The notes below the pieces were generated by a model, which did no database searches, was not told where the DNA came from, and was given only the letters and a program-made list of their open reading frames with translations. From Galerina marginata (lineage: Eukaryota; Basidiomycota; Agaricomycetes; Agaricales; Galerinaceae): a stretch of 64,000 bases of DNA. Positions 1 to 12,125 of this stretch are shown piece after piece. Location of the stretch: contig JAECYW010000022.1 of the NCBI GenBank assembly GCA_023014335.1, positions 310,001-374,000 of the forward strand. The letters run 5' to 3'. The number at the start of each line of letters is the position of its first letter. Position 1 is the stretch's first letter. Made by a program: the position numbers and the translations under genes.

Positions 1-3000
1 TCGAGTCGACGTCTCGCACTGGGGGGAATTCGACTATTGAAATCACCCGAATGCGATGGCACAGATTATGACATAGGGCGTCAGGGCACATCCTCAAGGA
101 GTTACCTGAGATATTGAAGCTTCAGATCAAAAGGCTAAGAATGCAAGGGTAAATCGAACTTCCCACCGATTGTACAACTTCGACCTGCCTCATATGAGGT
201 AAAATGCTATATATGGATCCAGGCTGTGTTCTTGTTCTTGAATTGGGTACAAGTGATAATGGAGTATAGTCTTGCTTTCGGCTTGAAACAAACTCAGAAA
301 ACAGCAAAGTGATTAGAAAATCAACTTGACAAGGCGAGTTGAGCTTTCACTAGTGCGCTGTAATCGTGGACAGAGCGCAACATCAAGGTGAAAAGACAAT
401 ATTTTGGGTTAGTACTCAACGCTAGCCCAACCAGATGCCATGCCACAAAATATCTTCCAAGAATTCTGTAAGCGTGTATAATGTTTCCCTGAGGGCCGTG
501 AAGGAACTTTAGGTGTCGTTGATTCCGGTCCGTGAAGGAAACTTGTCCAAGCTTGTCTGTCTATATGCGCGAACTTCATTCGGGTATTGGCGCCGTCCCG
601 ACATGAGAGAGACATGAAACGTTTTCGACAAAAAGAGATAGAAAGCGGTCTCTAATGGTTTAGTTACGCTTGCTCCGAGTAGGGCTACATCGAAAGGGGC
701 GGTAGGTGGAGCGCATACATACGTATGTGGCATTCCGTCATCCCTCTTGAAGAATGATGACAGCGAATCCTTTCATTTGAACTGTAGACGCCAGGATATG
801 TCGATTAAGAAGGTATTAGGGCCAAGTGTCCTAGTTTTTAGAATGCGTAGAACTTTGAAAGGGCCAGGGCGTTATCATTGAGGGGGAGGAAAGAAGTTGT
901 GGAGCGTGATATCGCCGGGTGGCTGTGCCAGAATGATTGTCTCTGCTTGCAAATTCTTGATTCGAATTTCGACTTCACTTGGGGTTAAAAAAAACAGTAG
1001 GTAGCCTCCAGTGAACAAGAGCCTTTACGTTATTGGAAATTGCCCGCTCTATCATTCAAAGACGAATTTTGGGACGGTACCTGGCTAACATCGGCCGGCA
1101 AACGTTATACAAATGACATGCATGATGAGCCGAAGCTCGTCCGTCCTTGGTCCGTTCGGATCCGCGCCACATATATCGTGATCCGTAGGGCACATCACAG
1201 ATATCGTGGTCTGGCTAGGAGAGACTACATCCGCGCTGGAGAATCAAAATACGGAATGAGGGCCCGCTTGCAAAGCATTCCAGATTAACGCTCACACTCT
1301 GAATCCGATTCACTCCTGAGCACTACTAGTACTTGCAAAGTTTTGATCTGGCACCTGACTAGGACTCTTCATGGAAGACGTCAACGTTAAAACGGTAAGG
1401 GATAAAATACTTACCGCCGGTTGCTCATTTAATTTCGTTAGAAGGGTCGAGATTTGTCATTTGAACGATAGAACTTCCTCGTTTCGTATTTGTTAACATA
1501 AAACTTAAAGGGCTTCATTCCCATGCGAATTTTTTGGAATCGGTGCAGCTAATGAGCGATATGAAGCAAACGTGAACAGCTTGCACGATTGCTGACATAG
1601 TTCCAACTCTTAATTGGCATTGAGAACCTCGTTCTTCTAATGCAAACGAAAAAGGAAAAAGGTTCACGGATATATTAAATCACAAAATGCAAGTGCACAA
1701 AAGTATACTAGGCTGACTTTCTAGGATTAGACCTGGGTCACCTTCACCTTATGGAACTACATTTTCATTGAAGACAGACATAATGTGGGGCACTTTAATA
1801 TATCCGCAGAACGAGGAGTATTCGACGATTTCCACCTTGGCGGAATGAATGTGGGTAAAACGTGAATAAGCTACCTATAGTGCCATGAAAACAAGTCACC
1901 CAGCCCCTCTTACCCTGTGTAAAGGATGTCTCCTCGTCTCACCTGATCATCCATGATCCAAGTTTCCATTTTTTGCACCTCATAGTCCTTGATTAGGCGT
2001 AGAGAATTCTATCTGGCATCCCAGAATGTTCCGAGGAAGTACCCCAGTTCCAATCAATCGGGCGTCTATTTTTCACTTAATATGGGAACATTGGCAGACA
2101 TGCGTACCCGCCTCACGGGCATGGAAATGCTCCGTTGAACTGTATGTACGAAAGAATATCCCATTATCATAAAGAGCACAAGGCGTTCGGATATTTCTGA
2201 GGGAATTTCGGAAATATAAAATTGACAGTTCCTGACGATGCTGACGGAAGTTGTCCGTTGCGCGGCGTGTGCTCACTAATTTTGATATTTTTAGCTGCCG
2301 AGGGTCCGCAGCCAGGTTGAAGCGATCGACATCAATACTGGAAGTCAGATCGTGCCTTAAACCTGTTGTGTGAGTCAGTGGCCAGGAGCGTCTACAAAGA
2401 CAGACTCGGGGCTGAGGCAAAATAACTTTTTAGCTGGTCAGAATTAGTTTCTGTCCTTTTGGTGCGTTTTCGGTGGTTTAGAGTCGACAGAAAAAAATCT
2501 GAAGTTGAACTCGAGTCCAAAGTGGCTTCTCAACATCCGGTCTGAGTGTGGCGCAAGATCTGAACCCCGCATATGGGGCGTGTCTAAATATGGCCGGAGC
2601 ATGACAGCGGCGCTGAACGTGTTGACGAACGTATCAATTGGTGGGGTGGTCCCATATCTGAATCGGGAATTGGAGTGTGCGCACTAATCAATGTCCTCGA
2701 ATTGTTGGTAAATGTATAGGATGGAGACGCAAGCTGTTGAATGCAGGCGTCGGAATGATCGGGCTCACCCGACTCATAGGTCATGTCAATACAGCCACTC
2801 TTGGCAAAGAACCTCCGTGGCTCCTCCAGTTGCCACGGAACTTGCGCAAATTTCAGAGTAAACAAATTACAAGGTATCCCAAACTAAAATACTCTGCCTT
2901 TAATTTGTTCCAGGCTGGATTCGAACAGACTTGAACTCAAAGGCTCGCTCGTCGTTTAATACGGTTACTCATACTATTGGGCGGATTGAGTTACCTGCTT

Positions 3001-5145
3001 GTTTCCGTAGGCCCGCTGTCGAATTTATTGCTGTCTTGGTTTGCCTATGACTCTTCTTCTGCCCGGAAATTTGTGTTCACAACCTAATTTTGGAAGAATG
3101 GATTGTTTACACAAGCAATCTGGCCACCCCTCAAGAAGTAGTGGCTTCATAAGTTGCAATGTAGGGTAGTGAGATTGACTTCCAAACCTTCCGGTATGTT
3201 CAGACTCCTAAGCCCGAATGTAGAGCACAGAGTTACGGTCTTTTGCGTAGACTGAGAAAATTCACTGGATCACCGGCACCACAACCTCAAATTCTGGTGT
3301 TTGTTGACAATTTCCACCGTAAGGCGCTTCGCATCTTCTGAAGTGTGAGGAGAAAAAGCTCTATCGGAGATGCGGGACCTCTCGTGAACAAGCCTGCAAA
3401 ATACTTCACCGGTGAAGCTATCGCCGGTAAAAGCATTCCGTTAATAGAGCTTCCAATGAGCTGCGGTAATCATAGCAGTGGGTACATCATTCGAAGGCTG
3501 GAGCACTCGAGCGAACGAAGTTTAGATATTTTCCTAATTAAGAGCGGACTCAATACTCGGAAGAACATCTAAAAATTGTGTCGAGGAAAGGTTCTTAGAA
3601 CTCAGATGTTGTTCAGAACGGCTGTCAACCCGAAGTGGCAAAATAACTCGAAGAGAATGGCGAACATAGGTGATTGCGAGCAAGTTCCATGTCGTCGTCG
3701 ATCATAACTTCGAAGAAGCCACTTAGAGATGCACTTCCCAGGATAGAAGATAGTCGACTCTATATTGCAATGAAGGCTGACCGGCGAACATTCGATGGGC
3801 CGGGATGTAATTCTGCGGATAGAAAACAAAGGTTTGATACAAAGCCAGATGTCCTCACAGCCTTCTCTGTTGCCCGGTGTTGGCGGCCTTATACGATCCC
3901 CAGATTGTAATCTGTGTCCTGGGTCCAGGCACTATTTCCTCGAGAATACGAAGATGAATTTTGGGAAGGACTTCCATGGGTGCTATTTGCCCATTTACGA
4001 GTACCCTTACGCGTTGCGTTGGAAGGATATTGCAGCAAAGGATGCCTTGCACTGTCTCCGGTGCCCGTAGGAGTGCGAGCAGATTGTAATAACGGAAGCC
4101 CAACGTTCGTAAAAGCCGGTCAAGTGACGCTGACCGAGGACGGACGAGCCGTGGAAGACAAACTCGCGCAGTAAATGACACTGGACGAATTTGCATCAGT
4201 GTTGTACAGGAAGAAAATGATACATCTGGCAGGCACCTCTAGTCTAACTGCAGCAGACAGACGGCAGGAACAGTGTTTTGGAGTTGGGAGATATAGAATT
4301 CCCCACTGCTGTCCGGTGGTTTGTTATCGGCGAACCTGAGATCTGTGGCACGTTCACATAGGGCAATCTTCTCAGTCCATCGATGAGCGAAGGCTGAAAA
4401 TCGGCCAATCCCATTACATATGGCGTTTGGGGCTTAGCCTTTCATTAACCATTACTTTCCAGACGTTAGGCACAACTGGAAGGTACTCCTGCGGAACCTT
4501 GGCGAGAACGTCTGAAGGCGAGCTGGAAACTCGCTTCCGGTATCTCTTGTGCTGACGATATTATGCAAAGAAAAGGATATCCGCAGAAGAATTCCGGATT
4601 GGTGATAACCGTCAAGAAACCCTCGATGTCATCTTTTTTACTTCGGGCATTCGCCGGCATCAAGAATGAAATATTAATGACATGGAACGGTGCGGGTCCC
4701 GCGATGTGGTACTAGCAAACATTACTGTCACCACTGGCCAAATCCTCGAATGTTGACTGAAACAACTTACTGGAACTCAGTGATCGTCCAGCAAATATCA
4801 AAGCAGATATCAATAACACCGACGAGTTTGAAAGGAGACGCTCTATTATTTTTAGGGAGGGCCGTTGATGAGGTCTGACCATGCTGGTTCAATTGAGGAC
4901 CTTGAAAACCCTCGGGGGATAGTTAAATATTGCATCTCATATTTGATATACAAGACCGGTGGTCATTACAAGCAATGGGCAGGCAGACAGTCAAGCACGG
5001 ACGAAAGGTGAGAATGAAGAATGGGTAAAAGAAAAACGCACTAAAGTTAGTAATGGTGTCGATACTGCGTGCGAGAAGAACGCCATCATTGCAAGTTAGC
5101 AATAATGTCCTGGAAGAAAAATAGTAACGGACCTTGACCTAATAA
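1..5145. other. gene-poor region, no supportable gene
   Basis: About 5.1 kb upstream of the first recognisable gene. Open frames here are short (under about 115 codons), on both strands, with no domain, no run of splice-joined conserved frames and no long repeat that I can see. Base composition is slightly AT-richer than the genes to the right. It could be old transposon sequence worn beyond recognition, but I cannot show that. Confidence 0.5.
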
Positions 5146-6326
5146 CTAATATTCCACGGCATCGTCGTCATCTCCTTGCATGGCAGCAGACTCCTCCTTT
5201 TTCTCCCCTTCGGCGGCTGCACCAGAACTCTTCTGCTCTTCCTTCGTCGAACCAGGTGCATCGTCAACATCCATATCCACATCCTTTGGCTCATTTTTTG
5301 CAGCGCTATCCTCGGCTGTTGCAGAAGGGGGAGGCTCGTCGTTGTGTGATGGGCCGTCGGTGTCCATGGTTTCGTCCTTAAGCAACGCCTTGTCATTTTT
5401 TCGCCTGGCGTCCTCTTCTGCTACACGCTGGCGAAGGAGGCTGATTTCCTCAATTCCAGAGGATCGCTCTTCGCGGAACATTTCCCATTCTTTTTCAGCA
5501 GCTTCTGTCACCTGAAACAATGAAACGAGTCAAACAACCCGGAGCCGTTTAAAACAACAGAACGTACCTCTGCCTTTCTTTTGGAGAGAAAAGCCTCTTG
5601 GGCAGGTGTGAGAACAGCTGGAAGGTAGTACAATGGTGGCGGGTGTGATCTTGGAACGGGGACTAAGGGATTTGTGGTTGTAGGTGATGATGATTCGTCT
5701 GAGGTAATTACGTCGGAGGTCAGCAAGAAGTTAGCCAAAATCGGGAGCCTAGTTCGACGAAGTTTGTACTAATGGGCGGGGGGATTAACGTTGAAGTATT
5801 AGGAATAGCAGACGCGAGCATTAAGACGTACGATTGAGTCCTTTAGTTGCAGATCCTCCTCCTTTCGATTCGCGCTGGTCTTGTCCTTTTTTGCGTCCTC
5901 GGCTCGCCTGACAGAATCAGTTTCTTTTCGAAGCTTAGCTTGTAGTCTCTGTTCTATTAGTTGTCGCTTTTTGGCCTGAAAATTTATGGCAATTTAGCAC
6001 TGCTTTGATTCGAAGACAATATGAGAAGAGTACTCACAGCATCGCTGGCATTCCTCTCCTTGTCTTCTATTTTTGCCTTGTTTAGGGTCCCAACCAAAAT
6101 CCCAAACATGCTTTTTCCGCGTTTACGCTCCCTACCGCCCGCAGCAGCAGAGAAGTCCAAGCGCGGTCGTTTCTTCGTGTCATGTGCTGTCGATGTCGGT
6201 TCTGTTGGTGATTTTGGAGCCTCCGCTGTATCAACTTGGGTATCGGCCGTTGGAACTCTGGTGGACATGCAATTCAGTGCATTGAAAATCCTTTTCAAAA
6301 CATGGCACATACTCTTCCGAAGACAT
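5146..6326 (-). CDS. pinin/SDK/MemA domain protein (splicing-associated)
   Basis: Five exons (6326-6313, 6257-6038, 5975-5832, 5768-5568, 5511-5146) join into 314 codons with all phases consistent. Exon 1 has 14 nt and ends at a canonical GTATGT donor, which decides the start MSSEE. The pinin/SDK/MemA domain is visible as MFGILVGTLNKAKIEDKER (about residues 60-78), a charged coiled coil (exon 3, rich in K, E and R), and PPLYYLPAVLTPAQEAFL with its basic follow-up in exon 4. The C-terminus is acidic and low in complexity (rich in E, D, K, A). Family members sit in exon-junction and splicing complexes in the nucleus; that role is inferred from the family. Its start faces the SRP72 start about 100 bp away. 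Confidence 0.85.
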
Positions 6327-6430
6327 GATTTTCAGGTTTGCTACGTGCAGGGTGCTGGAAGAGATGCGTCAGAAGGCGTGGGAATTAGATGGCAACTGAG
6401 ATTTCTCGAACTCATCCTTCTGCGTCAACT
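6327..6430. promoter_or_regulatory. short shared promoter between divergent genes
   Basis: The start codons of the pinin-like gene (-, 6326) and SRP72 (+, 6431) are about 104 bp apart; an in-frame upstream ATG at 6389 would leave only about 62 bp. No TATA box is evident. The spacing implies that both genes use overlapping control sequences. Confidence 0.5.
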
Positions 6431-7570
6431 ATGCCACCTAAGTCTAATACAAAATCGGCAAAATCACCATCTTCTTCCCATAAACACAACTGGAAGGATC
6501 ATAAATCTACACCAAAACAGCCGCTGTCGGACAAGGAGCGTCTAAAACGGTTGTTTACGTCCCTGTGTGCCCAGATTGACGGGGGGCATTTCAGCAATGC
6601 TGTGAAGACATGCGACAAAAGTGTGTTGGTTCATTTCGCCAGCAAAGTTTGCAGGAATTCCTAACCCGTTTTGATCTTAGTACTTCGTTTGGAACCCAAA
6701 GATGAAGATGCTCTGCAGACGAAATTATTTCTGTTGTTGCAAACCGAGCAATACAACGCTGCTCTTACTCTCATAGCCTCCGACGATGACCATGCTTACG
6801 AGAGAGCATACTCGTTATACCGTCTACAGCGTGAATCTGATGCAAGGGATGTATTGGAGGCAATAAGGAAGCAAAATGACGAAGATGATCGAGGCATCGT
6901 TCACCTGGAAGCGCAGTTGGTAAGTCTTGTTTGTGCTTTTTCTTCCCTTGTATGATTTCTGACGTATTTTCAGAATTATCGAGAAGGATCGTACCAAGCC
7001 GCCTTTGATCTATATAATCAGCTTCTTGATACCGCCGAACCTGTGAGTAGTATAACTAATTCCATGGCCTACGAAATACTTACACGACCATTGAAGAATT
7101 CAGAAGAGCATTCAGATATCTTAACTAACCTTCAGGCATCGCAAAAGCACCTTGATTTCATTAACACTGGATTCCTCCGCGCTTTAGATAGTCTTCCTAG
7201 TTCGATCACTTCGACACTGGAGACTGCCCCACCTCCTGTTCAACATCTCTCGGCTGCTGCAGCGATTGCCACGGCCTCCACATTGGCGAATGCATCATCA
7301 GAAAGTCAGAATGCCAAGCCGCTGCCGAAGAAAGTACGAAAGTCCCGTGTTCCAGCCGGTATCGTTCCTGGGGTCACCCCGCCACCTGATCCGGAGCGAT
7401 GGCTCAAGAAGAGTGAACGATCGACCTTTGGACAAGGAAGACGAAGAAAGGGCCCAAGTGGGGGCGGTGGAGCGACGCAAGGAAGCGCAGCTGTGGAGAG
7501 CGTGCCTACCCATGCAGGCGTTGCAAGCCACTCAAAGAGTGGTGGGGGTAAGAGTAAGAAGAAAAAGTGA
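6431..7570 (+). CDS. SRP72: signal recognition particle subunit SRP72, short form
   Basis: Four exons (6431-6620, 6681-6919, 6974-7042, 7097-7570) give 323 residues; an in-frame ATG at 6389 would add 14. The N-terminal half holds TPR-like helices starting at SDKERLKRLFTSLCAQIDGG. The C-terminal half carries the SRP72 RNA-binding signature PPPDPERWLKKSERS (about 260-275), then GQGRRRKGPSGG and a terminal run of lysines. SRP72 binds SRP RNA with SRP68 in the cytosolic particle that targets ER proteins. Family members are usually about 560-670 residues. Here the helix following FINTGFLRALDSLP runs straight into the basic tail, so the central TPR block appears to be absent. All splice phases agree and no stop breaks the frame. 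Confidence 0.85.
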
Positions 7571-8609
7571 GGTGAAGGAATGGTACAAGGTTCGTAATTC
7601 TCGCAAGGCACATAAGGTTTTTCCTCAAATAAGCTGATCCTTGAATAGGTCGACTTTCTGGGGTTAGACTGTCTACGTTGTGTTCTGTAATCATGACCTT
7701 TTCAGTCAGGTATTCTGACCTCATGTACACCTGTCTGCCACATTACATAACGACACGATTCGATGAAAAGCTACTGGAAGTTGGTCGTGCTGGCATAATT
7801 CTTTGTTTTCCTACGCATTTCAGATCAATTTTCATACCCGAGGGTTTCCATCCCCGCCGGTGCTTGGAGACCTGGGGTTTTATAGTCCCTGTAGTGTGCT
7901 CAATTTGCAGGGTATTAGCAGAGATACGCCAGGTCCGTACTTGACCGCTTGGAATGGAAACTGTCACAAAGCCTCATGTTTACCTTCAGGATTTGCAAGC
8001 CTTCGCCCCCAGGCCCCAAAAACTTCTCAATTTCACTGCTTACCGCTCGCTACCCATGTCTTCCTAACTCGTTTAGAGCGACGCCGCTATACCAGCTGAC
8101 CATGCGGCAGGAGCCCGACATTAATGTGTGTGGAATAACCTTGACTTCCTCCGACCACGAGGTTTTCTTCAGCCTTGAAATGACTCCCAAGGGAGGGATC
8201 ACAATGATCACCCCTTTGGTGTGCTGCCCTTTTTTACGCAGCGAGCCTTCTAATGACAGATTTCATTACATGCATTACAATTGTTCCGGAAACGTTTCTG
8301 CGTAAGTTTCCGAATTCCTTTGTTCGCTGTATGAAGCCGGTTCGACTAATGGCGTTATTTAATTTTGTGAGCCTTTGCAATGCCTATATCTCCAGATGAT
8401 TATCTTACCCGCCAGCACGTGTAGGAGATTGTGGCGAATTTGGGTGGACGCCTGTTTGCCTGCTTGCTTCGCAAAACGCTATCGAATCAAACGTGAAAGG
8501 TGCATCACCATGCGCAAAATGCCTGCTCGACGCCGTTAATCTTGACGGTGAGAAAGACGAGTTCCAACACTTTAAAAGACTGCCCCGTTGCAAGGAGGCT
8601 CCTCACAAC
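7571..8609. other. intergenic region
   Basis: Stretch between SRP72 and the phosphatase-fold gene. One 118-codon open frame (7949-8305, +) has no recognisable domain and no splice partners, so I leave it out. Nothing else is visible. Confidence 0.4.
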
Positions 8610-8635
8610 CCTCTCTTCCTCTCTTCCTCTATTCC
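8610..8635 (+). promoter_or_regulatory. CT-rich tract before start codon
   Basis: A run of C and T, with repeated TCTTCCTC units, lies 30-55 bp ahead of the ATG at 8665. A TTTAAAAG TATA-like element sits about 35 bp further upstream (about 8571). Pyrimidine tracts in this position are common at transcription start regions of well-expressed fungal genes. Confidence 0.45.
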
Positions 8636-8664
8636 CTTAACAGCTAACGCTTAACTAAGTTGCT

Positions 8665-10551
8665 ATGTTGTTGTCAAAAGTTCTCGGTGTCATCATCATC
8701 GCCAGAAATGGGGACAGGTACAACTACTACCAAGACCCCTTCACTTACGCCGCGTCCAACACGGAGACCACCGCTCTAGGCGAGGTTAGTCTGTCTTTCT
8801 TTCCATGCTAACATTGTTCGAATGCTCAAACTTCTCAGGTTGAGTCCAACCGCCTTGGTTCGCTCGTCCGATCCACCTACTTCGACAGCACCTCTTCCTC
8901 CTACATCGAGGGTATCCGCTCTGACCTCGTCGACAACAACGAAGTCAAGGTCCGCGTCAAGGCTGGTGTGGAAGGCACTGTCGTCTTTGACTCTGCCATC
9001 GCCCTCCTCCAAGGGCTCTTCCCACCCAACCCCAACAACAAAATCGTTCTCGCCAACGAAACAACTGTCGTTGCTCCTCTTGGCGGCTACCAATACGTCC
9101 CAGGTACGCGACCTCCAGCCAAATCCAAAGTAAAAATCTTTCTCATATCTGTTTCCTTGTAGTTGAGACCGTTGAACCCGGAAACGACCGCTCTTTGGAA
9201 AGCTGGACCAATTGCCCAGTACGTCATGTTACATAATTGCATAAAATAACCATCCGAACACTGTCTTCCAGGCATTCGAGAAGCACACCAAGCAGTTCTA
9301 CTCCTCCGCTGATTTTAAGGCTAAGGCCCAGGATGCCGCCCCCTTTTTCAAGAGTGTGAAGGACTACGTCTTCGGCCGCCCAACCTCTCTGGAAAACGCC
9401 GTATGTTTTTTGCTTTATATTTCACTGCACTTACTGAATGATACTTTTTCTAGTGGAACGTGAGTTTGAACTTTGTCTGAAGAACAGACATTACAGATTG
9501 GATAAGGATCTAACCGGTTCCTCCAGATCTTTGACTACATCAACTCGGAACTCACCCACAACAAGACCTTCGCCTACCGCCTTCCTCCCACCTTCATCGA
9601 ACAGGCACGCCACTGGGCTAACTATCATGAAAGTGGTGTCTTCTCCGACGAAGATATCACTGGTATTGGCAACAGTACGTACTCTCATTTTTTCCTTGTT
9701 GTGACCTAACGTATTTGTTCAGTTGCTGGTCGCACCATCCTCCACACCATCCTCGAGTCTCTGGAACGCATTGCCTTCAATGGCGACCCCCTGCAATTCA
9801 TGTTGGTTGAGACCACCTACCAGGCCTTCATTTCTTTCTTGCATCAAACCGGTGTTACCAAGGAGCGCCCCGAGCTGTCTGGCATTCGTAAGTCCGTCAC
9901 ATTCGATTTTCGCGCCAGATCCTAAACTCCAATCTTGCAGCCGACTACGCTTCTGCCATCGCTATTGAGCTCCGCCGCGGTTCTCCCCCTGATGTCCGTG
10001 ACTTCCTCCGTGTCAGGTTCAGGAATGGAACCTCTTCCGGATTCGAAGATGTCCACGTCTTTGGCCACCACGCTGACATTCCTTTTACTGAATTCATTTA
10101 CCGCGCTGAGGTGCGACATCACCCAGAGCATTTCTAAACTTGTCACTAACTTTGGAAATAGAATGCTGCCATTACCAGCAACAAGGCATGGATGGAAGTC
10201 TGTGGCCTCAAGTCTGCTCAATTCGAGATCCTCAGCGTGCCAGTGCCACCTGTCGCGGACAACTTGTTCACCTATGCCATGGCTTGCCTCGCCCTCGGTG
10301 GACTCCTCTTCAGCTCCGTGATGTTCTTCAAGAAGCGCCGTGCTGAGCAGCGCCGTCTCAGGCTGCGAGGTGAAGAGGTGAGTAGTGAAGTCGTTCGTCA
10401 AGTTTACGCGGATTACGGCTCTGTCGTACGGCCTGCTGCTGCAAAGGCTCCTGGAGGAGAGGTGCACCCAACCACGTTGGAAGACCCGTTTGGGGAGCAA
10501 AGCTTCGCTGGAGCTGAGTACTACCCTGAACACCCTCGCTGGATCCTTTGA
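8665..10551 (+). CDS. membrane-anchored histidine-phosphatase-fold protein, probably catalytically dead
   Basis: Nine exons (8665-8784, 8839-9103, 9163-9218, 9272-9400, 9454-9459, 9527-9674, 9723-9887, 9941-10110, 10162-10551) give 482 codons. The branch-2 histidine acid phosphatase fold is recognisable from VLGVIIIARNGDR, TALGEVESNRLGSLVR and VVFDSAIALLQGLFP. The usual RHG motif reads RNG (about residue 15), so the nucleophilic His is Asn. The distal HD motif region reads FMLVETTYQAF (about 267-277), without His-Asp. The third pocket Arg (RT) is also missing. A single hydrophobic segment (about 389-411, before FFKKRRAEQRR) anchors the C-terminus with a basic tail. Exon 5 is only 6 nt (Trp-Asn). 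An alternative ending splices GAG|GTGAGT at 10381 to a short exon at 10675-10725. Substrate and role are unknown. Confidence 0.8.
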
Positions 10552-12125
10552 GGCATTGCACTGGCTGTCCGGCAGAGTAGTAGTTTGTCGGGGTTGACTT
10601 GGCGCTGGGTTGAACCCAGCGCGTTCGTTGTATTATCGGGAGTTGCTTACATTGTTCTCTTGCCTTTCTCACAGAGCGCCATTGTCCCAGTCGAAGCTAT
10701 GCAGGAGAAGATCAGGCTGGTCTAAGCGTATCTTGAAGGTCCTCACCATCCATCTTGTAGATGTTGTTGGTTTCCTTCCCATCACATTCCTTTTAAATCG
10801 CGATGTTTTCCTTTGCTCTTGTCAACGTTGGTCATGAACTATTAAACACATACATACACCTCCTCGCATGTTCTGCTGTACTTTATTTATTTGAATGCTA
10901 TCGATGTGCAAAAATCAGGAATGCATGAAGTGGTCGTAAATGTTGCGTAAATGTCACACGGCGAACTAAAGGGAATAACTCGCAGCACGTTGCCATGACT
11001 CTCTCTCATACCTCTACTCCCATGATCAAACCGAACCGTCAAGTCCTCTTTTACTCCATTCCCTCCCCTTTCATTGTCGTCCAGCCTGCTTTATTAGTGC
11101 TCGAGGCTGTGCGTCTAACTACAGAGTTCACCGGCAGAAATCTGATTTGGAAAACGACTTTGGCGGCCATGCCTGGCAAGATGCCTGGTTGACTGCGACA
11201 TTTTTTTTTGTTTTTCTAACCCCACATCTTTCACCGGCTTTTCACCCAATCATTCTCTTTTCTCTCCTGACGATTTCCTTGAAGGAAAGGAACTACGACT
11301 TTTTTGAACATGGCAGACGATTGTTGTGCAATCTGCTTCGTGTGTGTTGCCTGCTTTTGTAAGTCAATCAACTTCTTCGTCTGGTATGGCCTTCAAAAGC
11401 TGAAATTTTCCCGAACGATGCGTAGCGCTTTGTGGCAGGGGATGCCTGAACTGTAAGTTCATTGACTATCGCTTTTTTTCCGTCTCCCCGACTCACCATT
11501 TCACAGGGCCGTGCTGCCGGGATAGACTGAGGGGTTATAACAAAGACGAGGACGAAGCATTCGCCGCTGAAGTCGAGCGTGAGACGCGGCTTCAAAGAGG
11601 ATTGCCGCCAATGTACCCAAACCAGGCTCAGCCCGAGGCGTATGTGATGCAACCGCCTGTTTTCAAGCACAAGCCAGAGTCGGACAGTCGTACAGTTGGG
11701 AGGGATATACCTCAGTTCCAAGAGAGGAATGGTAGGTCTTGCTACTTAAGAACGGTAGTAATAAGCTAATGCACTTGACCCTCTAGAAAATTATCCGAAC
11801 CTAACCCCGTACCAGCCCCAGGCAAATGGGCATTCTCAATCCCCTTCTCAGGATATACAACGTCCTCAACAGGCTAGGACCACCGGCTCGTAGTTCTTGA
11901 ATATCCTGTCATCATTTGCTTCAACTCCCCTGGCGCTTGAAGCTCCCAAATATGGAAGAAAATCCAAGGCGAATCACCGAATACCCATTGTTGGAATACT
12001 TTTCTTCGAGATTTTACAGCGGACGTATGTAGAGTTATTTTTGTAAAACCTCAGGCATTGATACGCCAACGATACACTACCTATTAGTACAGGTACTACT
12101 TAGACTATACCCGTGATTGAACTGC
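10552..12125 (+). repeat. tandem segmental duplication, copy 1
   Basis: This segment matches 12562-13980 in the same order and orientation with clear divergence. It opens with GGCATTGCAYTGGCT just after the phosphatase-fold stop, contains a possible last exon (10675-10725), the Cys-rich gene 11310-11893 and about 230 bp of matching 3' flank ending near the sequence GGTACTACTTAGAC. Intron positions in the two gene copies match. Confidence 0.8.
11310..11893 (+). CDS. small cysteine-rich protein A (tandem pair)
   Basis: Four exons (11310-11358, 11426-11452, 11507-11731, 11787-11893) join in phase into 135 residues. The N-terminus starts MADDCCAICFVCVACF and continues through CGRGCLNWPCC, giving ten Cys in the first 30 residues, a pattern compatible with lipidation or metal binding. 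A basic turn (RDRLRGYNK), an acidic helix and a Pro/Gln-rich tail follow. There is no transmembrane span or signal peptide. The paralogue at 13173 has exons 3 and 4 of identical length (225 and 107 nt), which supports the model. I recognise no family. Expression and function are unknown. Confidence 0.75.

Noticed and set aside
3914..4174. 86-codon frame with YEDEFWEGLPWVLFAH, faintly like a Gypsy integrase core (LPWVLFA...); a similar DEFWDG word at about 1064.
   Set aside because: The likeness covers a dozen residues, no other element part is nearby and no LTR or RT motif is found; chance is as likely.
5180..5515. 111-codon plus-strand frame opposite the pinin-like last exon.
   Set aside because: Ser-rich shadow of the acidic low-complexity tail on the other strand.
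7949..8305. 118-codon open frame between SRP72 and the phosphatase-fold gene.
   Set aside because: No domain, no splice partners, and composition like the surrounding non-coding DNA.
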